DNA of 64,000 nt from Haberlea rhodopensis. Its lineage: Eukaryota; Streptophyta; Magnoliopsida; Lamiales; Gesneriaceae. A program made the position numbers and the translations under genes. Position 1 is the stretch's first letter; each line of letters starts with the position of its first letter. Positions 1 to 9,550 of this stretch are shown one piece after another. The stretch is from positions 4,458,108-4,522,107 of the forward strand of contig CAJQUN010000003.1 of the NCBI GenBank assembly GCA_907163345.1, written 5' to 3'. The notes beneath the pieces were generated by a model. That model made no database searches. It was not told the DNA's origin and worked only from the letters and a program-made list of their open reading frames with translations.

Positions 1-539
1 TGACTTGAATTAAATCAAGTGTAGTGACATATCAAGTAACATGGACTAGTATGCATTTGACTTGAATTTCCTATGCCTTTGGTTTCATTTGACTTTCCAT
101 TAGCATGTGGATGTGAGTTTGAGTTTGCATTTGGAGAATTAATTAAATAGGTAAAATCAGATTTCAAACTCATAATACACCACTTTCACCTACAAAATCC
201 CTACACAAGCACCTCTAAATCTTCTCTTGGTTTTGGGTCTTGAACTTGGAAGTAAACTTGGTAATCAAGCTAAGAAGTGGAGTGAAGGGATTTTATACTT
301 ACTTGGTAAGAAGTTCATAGCACATGATGTCTATGTTGGTTAGTTGTTGAAATTGAAGCATGTGAGTTTGAATCTTTTATGTTTTGAATTGATACTTGTT
401 ATCATGAAAAGAATTAAGTTGTATGAGGAGAGAAACATGTTTATATGTTATTAGAGATTGCATGAAACATGTTTAAATGTTGAATTTTGAATTGTAGAAG
501 ATACACCATGAAGATAAGCTCAAAATCGCCATGTTCTGA

Positions 540-775
540 TTTTTCTGGACATCGGCGATCGATCGCTAGCTTTGTGCCGATCGATTGCCGAGACAGAGCA
601 AAAATATAAGGCGGTTAAATCATGTGGCGATCGGTCGGTGAAAATGTGGCGATCGATCGCGAGAAATAGTACATTTTGGCGATTGATCACGAGGTAGTGG
701 CGATCGATCGCGAGAGGGCAGAACAGTATGGCGATCGATCGGTGAAATATAGCGATCGATCGCCAGGGACAGAAT
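540..775. repeat. Array of GCGATCGATCGC-type palindromes
   Basis: About ten near-palindromic motifs of the form GCGATCGATCGC or degenerate versions (CGATTGATC, CGATCGGTCGG) occur every 20-40 bases. Differences between copies are mostly C-to-T, as expected from methylated CpG decay. The same motif class recurs in the LTRs of both Gypsy elements of this window. Confidence 0.75.
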
Positions 776-1078
776 TTTAAAAATGTTATATTTTTGGAGC
801 ATTTGATTTTAATGCCTATGATAACATGATATATTGTTGGTATTGTTGTAGCATCATCACAGGGGACGGGACAACGAGGCGATTAGACAGTGACGCCTAA
901 TTTATATCGTTTTTGTCGCAGAACAGGTACGTGTTGACGTACGGAGTATAGATATTGTGTGATGATGTTATGAGATTGATATCATATGGATTGTGTTGTG
1001 TTGGTATCATATGATTTGTGTATCATATGCATGTACATTCATGGATATCATGTGTTTGAGATGGATGAGGTATATGCT

Positions 1079-1240
1079 TTAGCATTAGAGGTATACGCCT
1101 GGTTTGGATATATGCTCGGGTGTGCTACATATACGTTAGCATTTGAGGTATACGCCTGGTTTGGGTATATGCTCGGGTATGCTACATATACTTGGTATGA
1201 GAGATATACTCCGATTTTTGGGTATATGCTCTGGCTATTA
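1079..1240. repeat. 57-bp tandem repeat, two good copies plus a degenerate third
   Basis: The unit starting AGCATTAGAGGTATACGCC at 1081 repeats at 1138 and decays from about 1195. The 57-bp period is a multiple of three, which keeps a short reading frame open at 986-1288. I treat that frame as a repeat artefact inside the LTR. Confidence 0.8.
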
Positions 1241-1757
1241 TCATGTGAGGACGGTACTATGATATGTGTTGCTAATATGAAGATGTGAGGCGGTTCCACT
1301 GACATATTGAGCGGAAATAGACATATCATATTAGTCTCGTGATAATAGGATGTGTGATGAGACATGTCATGACATAGTTGCATTTGTTGATGCACGATAC
1401 AGAACATTCATAGTTGATGATTATTATTGTGCTTTATCATTGATATTGTGTTTTGATATCGCACTGAGATAGTTGTTTATCTATACCCACATTGTGTGAA
1501 TGTTTCTGTAGGGACTCATAGACGTGGGAGGACGGGATGTGAGTCATTTTCAGCTGCGAACTGAACCACTGCCTATGAGTTATCTTAGATTAGGTTGTTG
1601 CTTGTACATGTGATGTATAGTGGGTTCGGTTTTTGTAAACCTTGTAACAACTTCACTAGTCAGAAACTCTTAATCAGTGCATGTTTTTACTTAATTCAGA
1701 CTCACGTATGTATGCTTAATTGATACATAATGGATTAAGTAATGAGGACCCCACAGC

Positions 1758-3274
1758 ATGCAAGTCATAGTCATCTCTAAATTCTATAAACTTATCAAAT
1801 ATATTAAATTCTAAAGGAAGAAAATAAACGCAAGTTGGATAAGTAATACCGGAGAAGCGTTTCGTCGCTTCTTTGAAAGTACCTAACAATGATACACAAT
1901 TTTCAACAAATTCTCAATCCTCATTAGTCAAATAAATAATTTCATCGCTATCAGGCATTTGACATGAATTATAAAATGGAGTTAAAATATCTTTGTAAGG
2001 TAACATAACATTCAACATATTGTACAACGAATTCCACCTAGTTTCTATTAGTGATGGAAAAAGAAGATGCTTTAAACCATTAGATAAACATAATTGTTTC
2101 CAATTGCGCTTAACACGGCTCGTGTAACCATTTAGCGCAGTATTTCATTTTCTCAATACATGCTGAGTGATTGTCATCATAACCAACTTTAACAGCCAAA
2201 TTAATCACATGACATGCACATCTAACATGAAAAAAACGCCATCAAGCATTGGTTTCAGATAGGTCTTTAAATCACGCATCACAGGATTGTTATTCGCAGC
2301 ATTGTCTAATGCGATTGAAAATACCTTATCCTGAATTCCATAATGTCTACAAGTATTGAATACATATTTAGCAATTACATAACTAGTATGTGCACTATCT
2401 AACTTATCTAAAGACAAAATTCGTTTTTGCATACACCAATTATCATCAATCCAATGACAAGTGACAACAAGATATGAATCCGAATTTACATTTGTCCAAA
2501 TATCGGTTGTTAAGCTAACCCTACAAGGCAAACTAGAAATATGTTGAAACAATGTATTTCTATATTCAACAAATACGTCCATACAATTTCTTTTTAATGT
2601 GTGCCTGGAAATATGTTTAAACATGTGTTGTATAGATGAAGCAAATTCAATAAAACCAGCATGTTCAGCTTGTATAAAAGGTAGTTCACATCTAATCACA
2701 TATCTAACAAGTGATCTACGGTTAATTTCATCAGTTAAAATAAAAATCGTGCCAGTGAGAACATTAATTTCTGCTTGTGTTGTTTCTCGACCTAATGGTT
2801 GTAATGTTGTCTCATCAAAATTATGTTGTTTTACTAAGTGTTTTTTAAATGTTCCGGTGCCTCCACTGGAACCACCAGCTTTATATGAATATTGCATTTT
2901 ACATAATTTACATATTGCAACAGATTTATTAGTACCTTCTTTTTGAGCGAGTTCAAAGTCATCACATATCTTACTTCTTTTGACACGAGTCGGTTGTCTA
3001 CTCGCTGTTGTAGTGGCTCCGAATGACTCCAATTGTTGTCTCTCTCGGGCTTGGGCAGCAGGAGGTTCGGCAGGTTGTTCGGATTGTTGCGGTTCGACAT
3101 ACATAGAGGAACCACCTACATTGAGGTCAGCAAAAAATCATAACCTTCATTTAACTCAGGAATTGGCACAGGCAAATTCATTGCCGAAGATGAACTCAGT
3201 GATAGACGACCCGGGACTAGACCCCGACTGCGACCCCGGCTACGACCAGCATCGCTGCTAGATGAAGATATCAT
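1758..3274 (-). pseudogene. hAT transposase (BED zinc finger, RICESLEEPER-like), broken
   Basis: The product would be a DNA transposase of the hAT superfamily. In order one sees a Ser-rich N-terminus (from about 3274), a BED-type zinc finger with C-x2-C at about 2915 and H-x4-H downstream, then the conserved block containing LTTDIWT and the HWID segment. At about 2230 the frame breaks in a run of seven A (plus strand); the continuing hAT motif (CACHVINLAVK) is in the next frame. A second frame change lies near 3112, between the Ser-rich start and the MYVEPQQ segment, and a stop occurs near 1910. Recognisable sequence, including the NRWNSLY-type block, continues to 1758, where the LTR cuts it off before the C-terminal dimerisation region. 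Family assignment is firm; the gene is not functional. Confidence 0.8.
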
Positions 3275-3424
3275 TATTATATAAGTAAATTGTAGATAGC
3301 ACATTGAGAGGAAAATATGAGATTGAAGTATACAACTTTGCAAGAATGAATTGTGAGGTTATAAAAAAATCACACAAATTTATACATTTTTTAAAAAAAT
3401 AAAAAATAAAAAATAAAAAAAAAA

Positions 3425-3500
3425 TGAACATTGGCAATGGCTAAAGAGAGCCGTTGCCAACGTTCAACATGGCAAAGGCTATAAAGTCGTTGCCATGCTG
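3425..3500. repeat. Two adjacent short hairpins sharing a GGCAACGGCT-type stem
   Basis: GGCAATGGCT pairs with AGCCGTTGCC across a six-base loop at about 3432-3460. A second hairpin, from CATGGCAAAGGCT to AGTCGTTGCCATG, follows at about 3468-3497. This stem type is common in subterminal regions of plant DNA transposons. It lies inside the hAT 5' flank, between A-rich low-complexity DNA (3360-3425) and the CCGGTT repeats. Confidence 0.55.
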
Positions 3501-3694
3501 ACCACACTCTCTTTTTTTTTATTTTTTTTAAAAAATCAATCGGTTTCGGTTTTGGAATCAGAACCAAACCGGAACCGGCGGTGCTACCGATTTGGCTCTC
3601 GAGGACTGGTTTGTTACCGGTTCCGGGCGAACCGGAACCGGTTAGTCCAATTCCGATTTCGGATCGGACTAACCGGTCCGATAAGCAACCCTAG

Positions 3695-4272
3695 AGCTAA
3701 AGTGATGAGAAAAGATAGAGGCTGGCGAGGTGGGTGATGAACTAGACAACAACCATCGGGGTTTTGAGTGGGAGGTGGAAAAGGAAGTTGGGGAGGTGGA
3801 AAAGGATGTTGCGATCTATGATGAGACCGATGTGAAGAACACGATGTCATGAGAAGGCAATTTCCATCCTTGATAGCAAAAAAATGTGATGAATAGAAAA
3901 AATCGTATCAGGAAAAGAAAAGACAAAATGTTTATACCACCACCTAGTACCACGCCAAAGCGCAAGAAAAACCATTGCTGACATTGTGTTGGACAACACC
4001 TTATTTGACCAAAAATGATGAGGTATTCTTGTTGAATATCTGTAAATGTGATTATGTAGTTTCCTATGAAACACTTTGTATTTCTTGTAGGAAGATTGTA
4101 TTAAAAGTATTGAAAACATTGCAAATAACGCCTTCGAACTAGATGATTTTTGTGAGACATCATAAAGGCTTTTCCTTGTGAAGAGAAACTGTCGTACCTC
4201 ATTATAACTAAATTAATTTATTTGATTAGTTTTTGCTATGATGTAATATTGACGACCTTGTACATTTTTGTA
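3695..4272. other. Intergenic, nothing assigned
   Basis: There are short spurious frames only. The first eight bases after the hAT terminus (AGCTAAAG) would be the target duplication, but its partner is lost with the other end of the element. Confidence 0.5.
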
Positions 4273-4457
4273 GTGTCACTGCGTGGGAAGGTCTTGATCT
4301 GAGACTAAATGGAACTGAAATATGTTCATTGCTTTTTGGAAACGAGTTGCGATCGGACGTAATCGATTGTTATTTGACAATATTGGGGGGTTATGGGAAG
4401 AAAGCTGGATTTGAAATTTTTTGCATGCCTACAACAGTCCGGGTACGATTTTTTTAA
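4273..4457 (+). pseudogene. Exon-like fragment, possibly Ulp1/C48-protease related
   Basis: After an acceptor-like TTTTTGTAG, an open frame from about 4284 to the stop at 4455-4457 encodes about 57 residues. They include EICSLLFGNELRSDVIDCYL, which resembles the substrate-entry block of Ulp1-type SUMO proteases (N-x-L-x-S-D-V-I-D-x-Y-L). Some plant Mutator-like elements (Kaonashi type) carry Ulp1-like genes, and the Mutator transposase pseudogene lies just to the right. No catalytic His, Asp or Cys is visible in this short piece, so the assignment is tentative. Confidence 0.28.
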
Positions 4458-4510
4458 AAGATGATTTTGAATTGATGAATAGTGAATATTGGAACTAATA
4501 TAATTAAACA

Positions 4511-4985
4511 TTTCGAACAAACAAAAACTTGTATTAATTTGCTCAAGTCCATGTTTTTATTTATTTTATATTTTAGTACCAACTTTATTTTACGTTAATA
4601 CCGACTTTAGTCTGACTTAATACCAACTTTGTACACTATTGGTACTGGAAAATTGTTGAAGCATACCAATTTCGAACAACAAAAAATAGTATTAATTTGC
4701 AAAAGTTCATGTTTTTATTTATTTTATGTTTTAGTACCAACTTTATTCTACGTTAATACCGACTTTAGTCTGACTTAATACCAACTTTGTACACAATTGG
4801 TACTGGAAAATTGTTGAATCATACCAATTTCGAACAAAAAAAATAGTATTAATTTGCACAAGTCCATGTTTTATTTATTATTATATTTTAGTACCAACTT
4901 TCTTATACATTAATACCGAGTTTAGTCTAACTTAATACCAACTCTTTACACAGTGCGTACTGAAAACTTGTTGATTAATACCAAT
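4511..4985. repeat. Tandem repeat, three copies of a 158-159 bp unit
   Basis: The block TTTCGAACAA starts at 4511, 4670 and 4828, giving periods of 159 and 158 bp. Each unit contains TAGTACCAACTTT, TAATACCGACTTTAG and TTGGTACTGGAAAATTG. The internal sub-motif TACCAACTTT is itself repeated. The third copy is the most diverged. The array lies next to the Mutator-like pseudogene and may be its subterminal region. Confidence 0.9.
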
Positions 4986-5222
4986 TTTGTACCATGAAAA
5001 AAAAATTAACATGACATTTTTGGTACTACCAGTACCAGTTACACATCACAATACCAAGTTTAACCAAAACAAATCACCACAACAAAACTTTTCTCACAAA
5101 TCCAAATATTAATCCAAAAGAAATATGAAAACCCTTCACCAAACTGAGTACCACAGCAAAACACAATAGAGATACCAACAAATCCACCTTTCACCGTATA
5201 CAACAGAACATAAATGCAGTCA

Positions 5223-5365
5223 ATATACAAAATATGGAAGACCTTTCATCCAAGCAACAAAATAATTGCTGCATATACAAACTATGGAAGACCATTCATC
5301 CGAGCTACAAAATAATTGCAGTATATACAAAATATGGAAGACATTTCATCAAAGCTACAAAATAA
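5223..5365. repeat. Tandem repeat, about three copies of a 50-bp unit
   Basis: ATATACAA begins at 5223, 5273 and 5323. Each unit reads ATATACAAA.TATGGAAGAC, then TTCATC and CTACAAAATAA. It is probably part of the 3' end of the Mutator-like element, since transposase-like coding starts about 230 bp to the right. Confidence 0.9.
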
Positions 5366-5594
5366 GCATCAATATGTTTCCTATTTAAATCTTCTTTGCA
5401 AGTGCGTTAATTATGCCCTCGCCTATGAAATTGCCCACACTTTAAGCCACGTTTCTCAACTTGGGATGGGATCCTTTGCGTCCTTCTACGTCGTGGCTGA
5501 CTACGTGCATCGAGAGCATTAATGATATTTTCTCCTTCAAGATATGACTCATGTATGTCAAATGTCGGAATAGGATTGATAACTCCTCTGTAGG

Positions 5595-7926
5595 CTATTC
5601 AATACATTTCAAACTTATAATACTGGTCACAAAAGTCATAGACAGACATCGACTTTGACTCGATAATGGCATATGCATGCTTGCATGGAAGCCTATTAAT
5701 TTGCCAATTCTACAAGAACAAGACCAATCATTCAAATCAACACCAAAAGTTCTCTCACCATCAACCACCTCAAACCTCCACCCGCTAGACTTGTGAACTT
5801 TTAAGTTGAGGGAGCTAGCGTATATGGATGCAATTGACTTCTCCTTAGTTGTGCACAATTCTTTCACCATTCAAAAGGACTTTTCACGTCGTTCATGCAT
5901 CATGTTCATTATTTGTATTCGTATATGGTCAACCATAGCTACAATCGGTAGAAAACGTGCAGGTTTAACCCAGTTGTTCCAACACTTGGCAATGTTGTTG
6001 TTTATCACTCCCCAACGATCACCGGGAAATAAAGAATTTGCCGAACTTTGAGGCTCCGAATTTACAATAAACCCCCTTGCATGTGGCATGGACTGAATGA
6101 TACTATTAATATGTTCGGTATACTCCTGTCTTGACGGAGCATATGCAGCTTTCTTGAAAACATAACTCCAGTGTTTTTTTTGTTGTGCATGTGATAACTT
6201 CGCATCACCTAAAAAATTAAAATAAACATTGTTACTAATCTAAAGATAAATTAAGCATTATAGTACATAATAAAACACCTCTAAAATTTTAAATATTAAC
6301 ATCTAACATGTTTTACAAAATTATCTACTAAATGCCTCAAACAGTAAGCGTGATGACTACCGTGAAATACCAACTGAACAGCCTTGATGAGCCCTAGATG
6401 TCTGTCAGAAAAAAATGTGAACCTATTGAACACCATGATTTGTTGAGAGATTAGAACACTTTTTAACTTGGAACAAAACAACTCCCAGTTAACATCATTT
6501 TATGCATCAACTACTGAGTAGGCCAATGTGAATAGATCCTCATTACCATCCTTGGCAACAACAACTAAGATGTGTAGGATCGAGCGCTTGCCGCTTTACC
6601 AATAACTATAGTTAAGGGTAATGGCGCAACATCAATCTTTTCAACCATACACTGGCACAAGCACCACGTGTTCGACCGATCACAAAGCAGAGGCAATTGT
6701 TGAACCCCAACAATCCCTCCCCCAATAATTGCACTCTCTGCAACTCATGGGAATCGAACACGCGACCTTGGCTCTGATACCAATTGTAGGATCGAGCGCT
6801 TACCGCTTTACCAATAACTATAGTTAAGGGTAATGGCGCAACATCAATCTTTTCAACCATACACTGGCACAAGCGCCACGTGTTCGACCGATCACAAAGC
6901 AGAGGCAATTGTTGAACCCCAACAAGATGCTTCCTTTGAATTTATTTTTAATGTGAGTGCCATCCAAAAAAATGTCCTACAACCTCTCACAAAGCCAACA
7001 ACACACGCATTAAAGCAAATAAATAATCGATGAAATTTATTACTCAAAGGATCAATCTCGCAATTAGCTACACTTCTTGGATTTGTTTCTTTAACAGCGT
7101 GACAGTACCATCTCAACTTATCATATGATTCCTTATTCGTGCCATGGATTTCATGTACGGCAAATTCCTTACTTTTCCACGCTTTGTAATAATCGAGTTC
7201 AATTCCATATTCTCTGTGGATATCTTTCAAAATAGTACAAGGCCTATACAAAGGCTCTCCTATCAATTTCTCATTCATAACATTTGCTACCCAGGCAGAA
7301 TTAGCCCTAGGATGCCCTCTACTATGCAAATTGTCCTCTCCACAGGTATGTCGTAGGTTGCATTTTCAAATGCCGAATAAGTTATCTGCTTTATATCTGG
7401 ATTCATATATTCTCCATGAACAACTCTTATCACTGCAAACCATAATCACCTTACCACTGTAATTCTTCTTATAAGAGAAAGACCGTCTAGTGGCAATAGC
7501 AAAGTTTTTCACAAATAGTCTAAACTCTGCAGCATCTTTGAAATTCTAACCCTCTCCTTGAATGCAAAGACTCCAAACATCTATTGAGTTACTTACGTGA
7601 ACCATTTCTAACTTGGCATCACTTGACGGCATAACTGACACAAGGGTTGTGCAACCATCTTACAATTTAAAGCCTTACGAGTATTAAACAATAAGTATAC
7701 CATCAATCTAATTCAACAATGAAATAGCAATCATGCAAAATATACAATCATGCAATATATAAGCACACACAAAAATCAACCACTCATTTAGTAGCATAAT
7801 ATCACATATACAGAATATTACCTTTCTACATTTATACCACTTTCAATCGAAGCAGTTCTCCGCACTCCTCTCATATCAACGATCATCAATTTCATACACA
7901 TGTGAAGATGGATCATATTAGATACA
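5595..7926 (-). pseudogene. Mutator-like (MULE/MuDR) transposase, main part, broken
   Basis: On the minus strand, reading from 7926 down, one sees a MuDR N-terminal region (about 7560-7330); the segment with EPLYRPCTILKDIHREYG and ENP-like motifs (7329-6930); the catalytic-domain block with FSDRHLGLIKAV and AYCLRHLVDNFVK (about 6480-6300); the stretch with NNIAKCWNNW and IQIMNMMHERREKS (6089-5871); and a SWIM zinc-finger start, DWSCSC (about 5725). Order and content match plant MULE transposases. Frames change at least at 7385, 6930, 6290, 5870 and in the SWIM motif (about 5690). A TRIM (6573-6924) is inserted in it, and the extreme N-terminal codons lie 31 kb away at 39267. The gene is non-functional; the family assignment is strong. 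Confidence 0.85.
6573..6924 (-). mobile_element. TRIM-1: complete 352-bp miniature LTR retrotransposon
   Basis: Two direct repeats of 140 bp (6573-6712 and 6785-6924, only two visible differences) flank a 72-bp interior. The ends are TG...CA. The minus strand right after the 5' LTR reads AT then TGGTATCAGAGCCAAGG, complementary to the 3' end of initiator tRNA-Met: a primer-binding site. Just before the other LTR the minus strand reads TTGGGGGAGGGAT, a polypurine tract. Five-base target duplications AGATG occur at 6568-6572 and 6925-6929. It has no coding capacity, so it must be mobilised in trans. It is inserted in the MULE gene, whose coding similarity resumes on both sides. The total length is unusually small even for TRIMs. 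Confidence 0.88.
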
Positions 7927-9372
7927 TGATAAGTGTGGTTATTACACTTTGAGATTAGGGGCGTTTTTGTAGTGATTCATGAAAAATATTACGCGTTTTG
8001 GTATATGTTTGTATATTTCAGGAATCTAGGTCCAAATGCATAAAAGTTGAGGAAATATGCTTAAAATGAGGAAAAATGACAAAACCGAGCAACAAGGAAA
8101 AGGAGGCACGAAATCGCAATTTGTTGAAATTCAGGACTCATGATCGATCGGAAGTTTTTGGCGATTGATCGCCTCGGACCAGAAGTATTTCGCGATCGAT
8201 TGGGAAATATCGGCGCTCGATCGCCGTGATGAAGATTTTGAAAAATTGAAGACAGAATAGTCTGGCGATTGATCGGCACTTGTCGCGATTGATCGCCAGA
8301 CCTGATAAACTAGAGATTTATTTCCTTATCAAGCTTTTTTGAGTCCAATGAATACCAAACTCCTCCACAACTATATATAGAATTATCTTTGGCATTTTTT
8401 CAGACTTTTGGCTCATAATAAACCCTGCAAACTCAGCCACTATCACTCATCATCCTCTCCAATCATCCATACACCACAAAACCATTGAAGAGAAGACACA
8501 TAGGAAGAGACGGGACGACGGAGCAACGCAAGGGGTCAACGCCTCTCGTTATTTTTGTATTTCTAACTTTAGTTCTATATTTTTATTAGATTTTGATATT
8601 TAGAATGTTGCAAAACAATTTAATGCATTATTATTTGATGACGATTGTTGGCTAAGTTTGTTGTCAACACTTAGGGGATCCTTTGTATGAACCAATAATT
8701 CAATTTAAGGTTTTTGATCGATTCTTACATATCTTTGTGCATAATTTATTGTGATTCATGATTTTGAAGGATTGATAACCTTTGAATGATTATTTATTGC
8801 GATTGAATTGACCATATGAGATTGCAACACGATATAGTAATTTATGCCGTGGATTTCAGACTGAGATCGAGAGATAAAGTCAAATGCACGTGTGATAGTA
8901 ATAGATATCTAGTAATCGAAGACTAATAAATCGTCATTCAATATTAATTGTTCAATAACAATACGAGAGTAGCTTATTGTAACGTTTATTAGATTTGTTA
9001 TAACCGACCAAGGTATAACAAGTGCATTAGGAAGACTCGTCACCTTAGAACGTTTTCAAATCTTAACTAATAGGCGAATTATTGGGGATTATATGGGTGA
9101 ACCAAAATCTTGATACTTGTCTCTATTGATCTTATTCTTATTCAATACTATATGTTTGGGTTAATTATTGAGTTATTAGTCAATTTAGTTAATAATCACA
9201 ATCTGTTATCGTAGACTAAATATAGTTAAATTAATTGACTTTGGTACTTATTTCCTAGTTCTTGTGGGTTCGACTCTCGTACTTTTCATATCATTATACT
9301 AAAACTTGAAACCGTGCACTTGCGGTACACAATCGCTACACTGGAAAATACTGTTTAAAATAAAAGCGATCA
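7927..9372 (+). repeat. 5' LTR of Gypsy-1
   Basis: It starts TGATAAGTGTGG and ends AAAAGCGATCA. A TATA box (CTATATATAG) lies at 8371-8380. A run of GATCGATC-type motifs lies at about 8140-8300, upstream of the TATA box. The 3' partner shows the same landmarks. Confidence 0.88.
8371..8380 (+). promoter_or_regulatory. TATA box of the Gypsy-1 LTR
   Basis: CTATATATAG lies in the middle of the LTR and is conserved in the 3' LTR at about 37709. It is expected to drive the genomic transcript. Confidence 0.6.
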
Positions 9373-9378
9373 AATTTT

Positions 9379-9396
9379 TGGTGTCATTGCCGGGGA
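9379..9396 (+). other. Primer-binding site, tRNA-Asp type (degenerate)
   Basis: TGGTGTCATTGCCGGGGA follows the 5' LTR after six bases. It is the decayed form of the TGGCGCCGTTGCCGGGGA site seen intact (opposite strand) in Gypsy-2 and typical of Athila-lineage elements. Confidence 0.75.
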
Positions 9397-9550
9397 GTAG
9401 TTTAATAATATCATACATGATTTGTTGTTTGTAGTTTAGTCATTTGCTTTTTTTTTTTTTGTTATTTTCAAATTTTTTTTGTTTTGTTTTTCTCTACACT
9501 CCTATTGTTTGTTCTTGTGTGGATATTTGCAGGTTGTTATCTCTTGGTGC

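Larger units (their letters stand above)
1..1757 (+). mobile_element. LTR retrotransposon LTR (3' portion, possibly solo)
   Basis: No protein-coding signal is seen. The stretch has the texture of a long plant LTR: a GATCGATC-rich block, short tandem repeats, and a terminus ending GGACCCCACA at 1757, as many chromovirus-type LTRs end. Immediately right of 1757 the hAT transposase reading frame begins in mid-gene, so 1757/1758 is an insertion boundary. No primer-binding site follows the terminus, so this is a 3' or solo LTR. The left end was not located; GCATG, the five bases after 1757, recurs several times in 1-480, so a target duplication cannot be chosen. Confidence 0.5.
1758..3694 (-). mobile_element. 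hAT transposon, 3'-truncated, 5' terminus preserved
   Basis: A hAT transposase pseudogene lies on the minus strand. About 350 bp upstream of its start are CCGGTT-rich subterminal repeats (3540-3690), ending at 3694 in a terminus that reads CTAGGGTTGCTTATCGG on the minus strand, a hAT-like terminal inverted repeat. The other end is missing because an LTR interrupts the element at 1757/1758. The terminus resembles that of the small MITE at 51487-51860, suggesting an autonomous/non-autonomous relationship. Confidence 0.7.

Noticed and set aside
986..1288. 100-codon frame encoding repeated Tyr/Trp-rich units
   Set aside because: It is produced by a 57-bp tandem repeat inside LTR-like DNA; no start context, domain or splice support.
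2599..2946. Plus-strand frame over the hAT transposase
   Set aside because: It is the antisense shadow of the conserved transposase frame.
6713..6784. A tRNA gene suggested by TGGTATCAGAGCC and GTTCGATTCC
   Set aside because: It lacks an acceptor stem and anticodon arm; the first block is a primer-binding site next to an LTR. The B-box-like motif is reported as a finding only.
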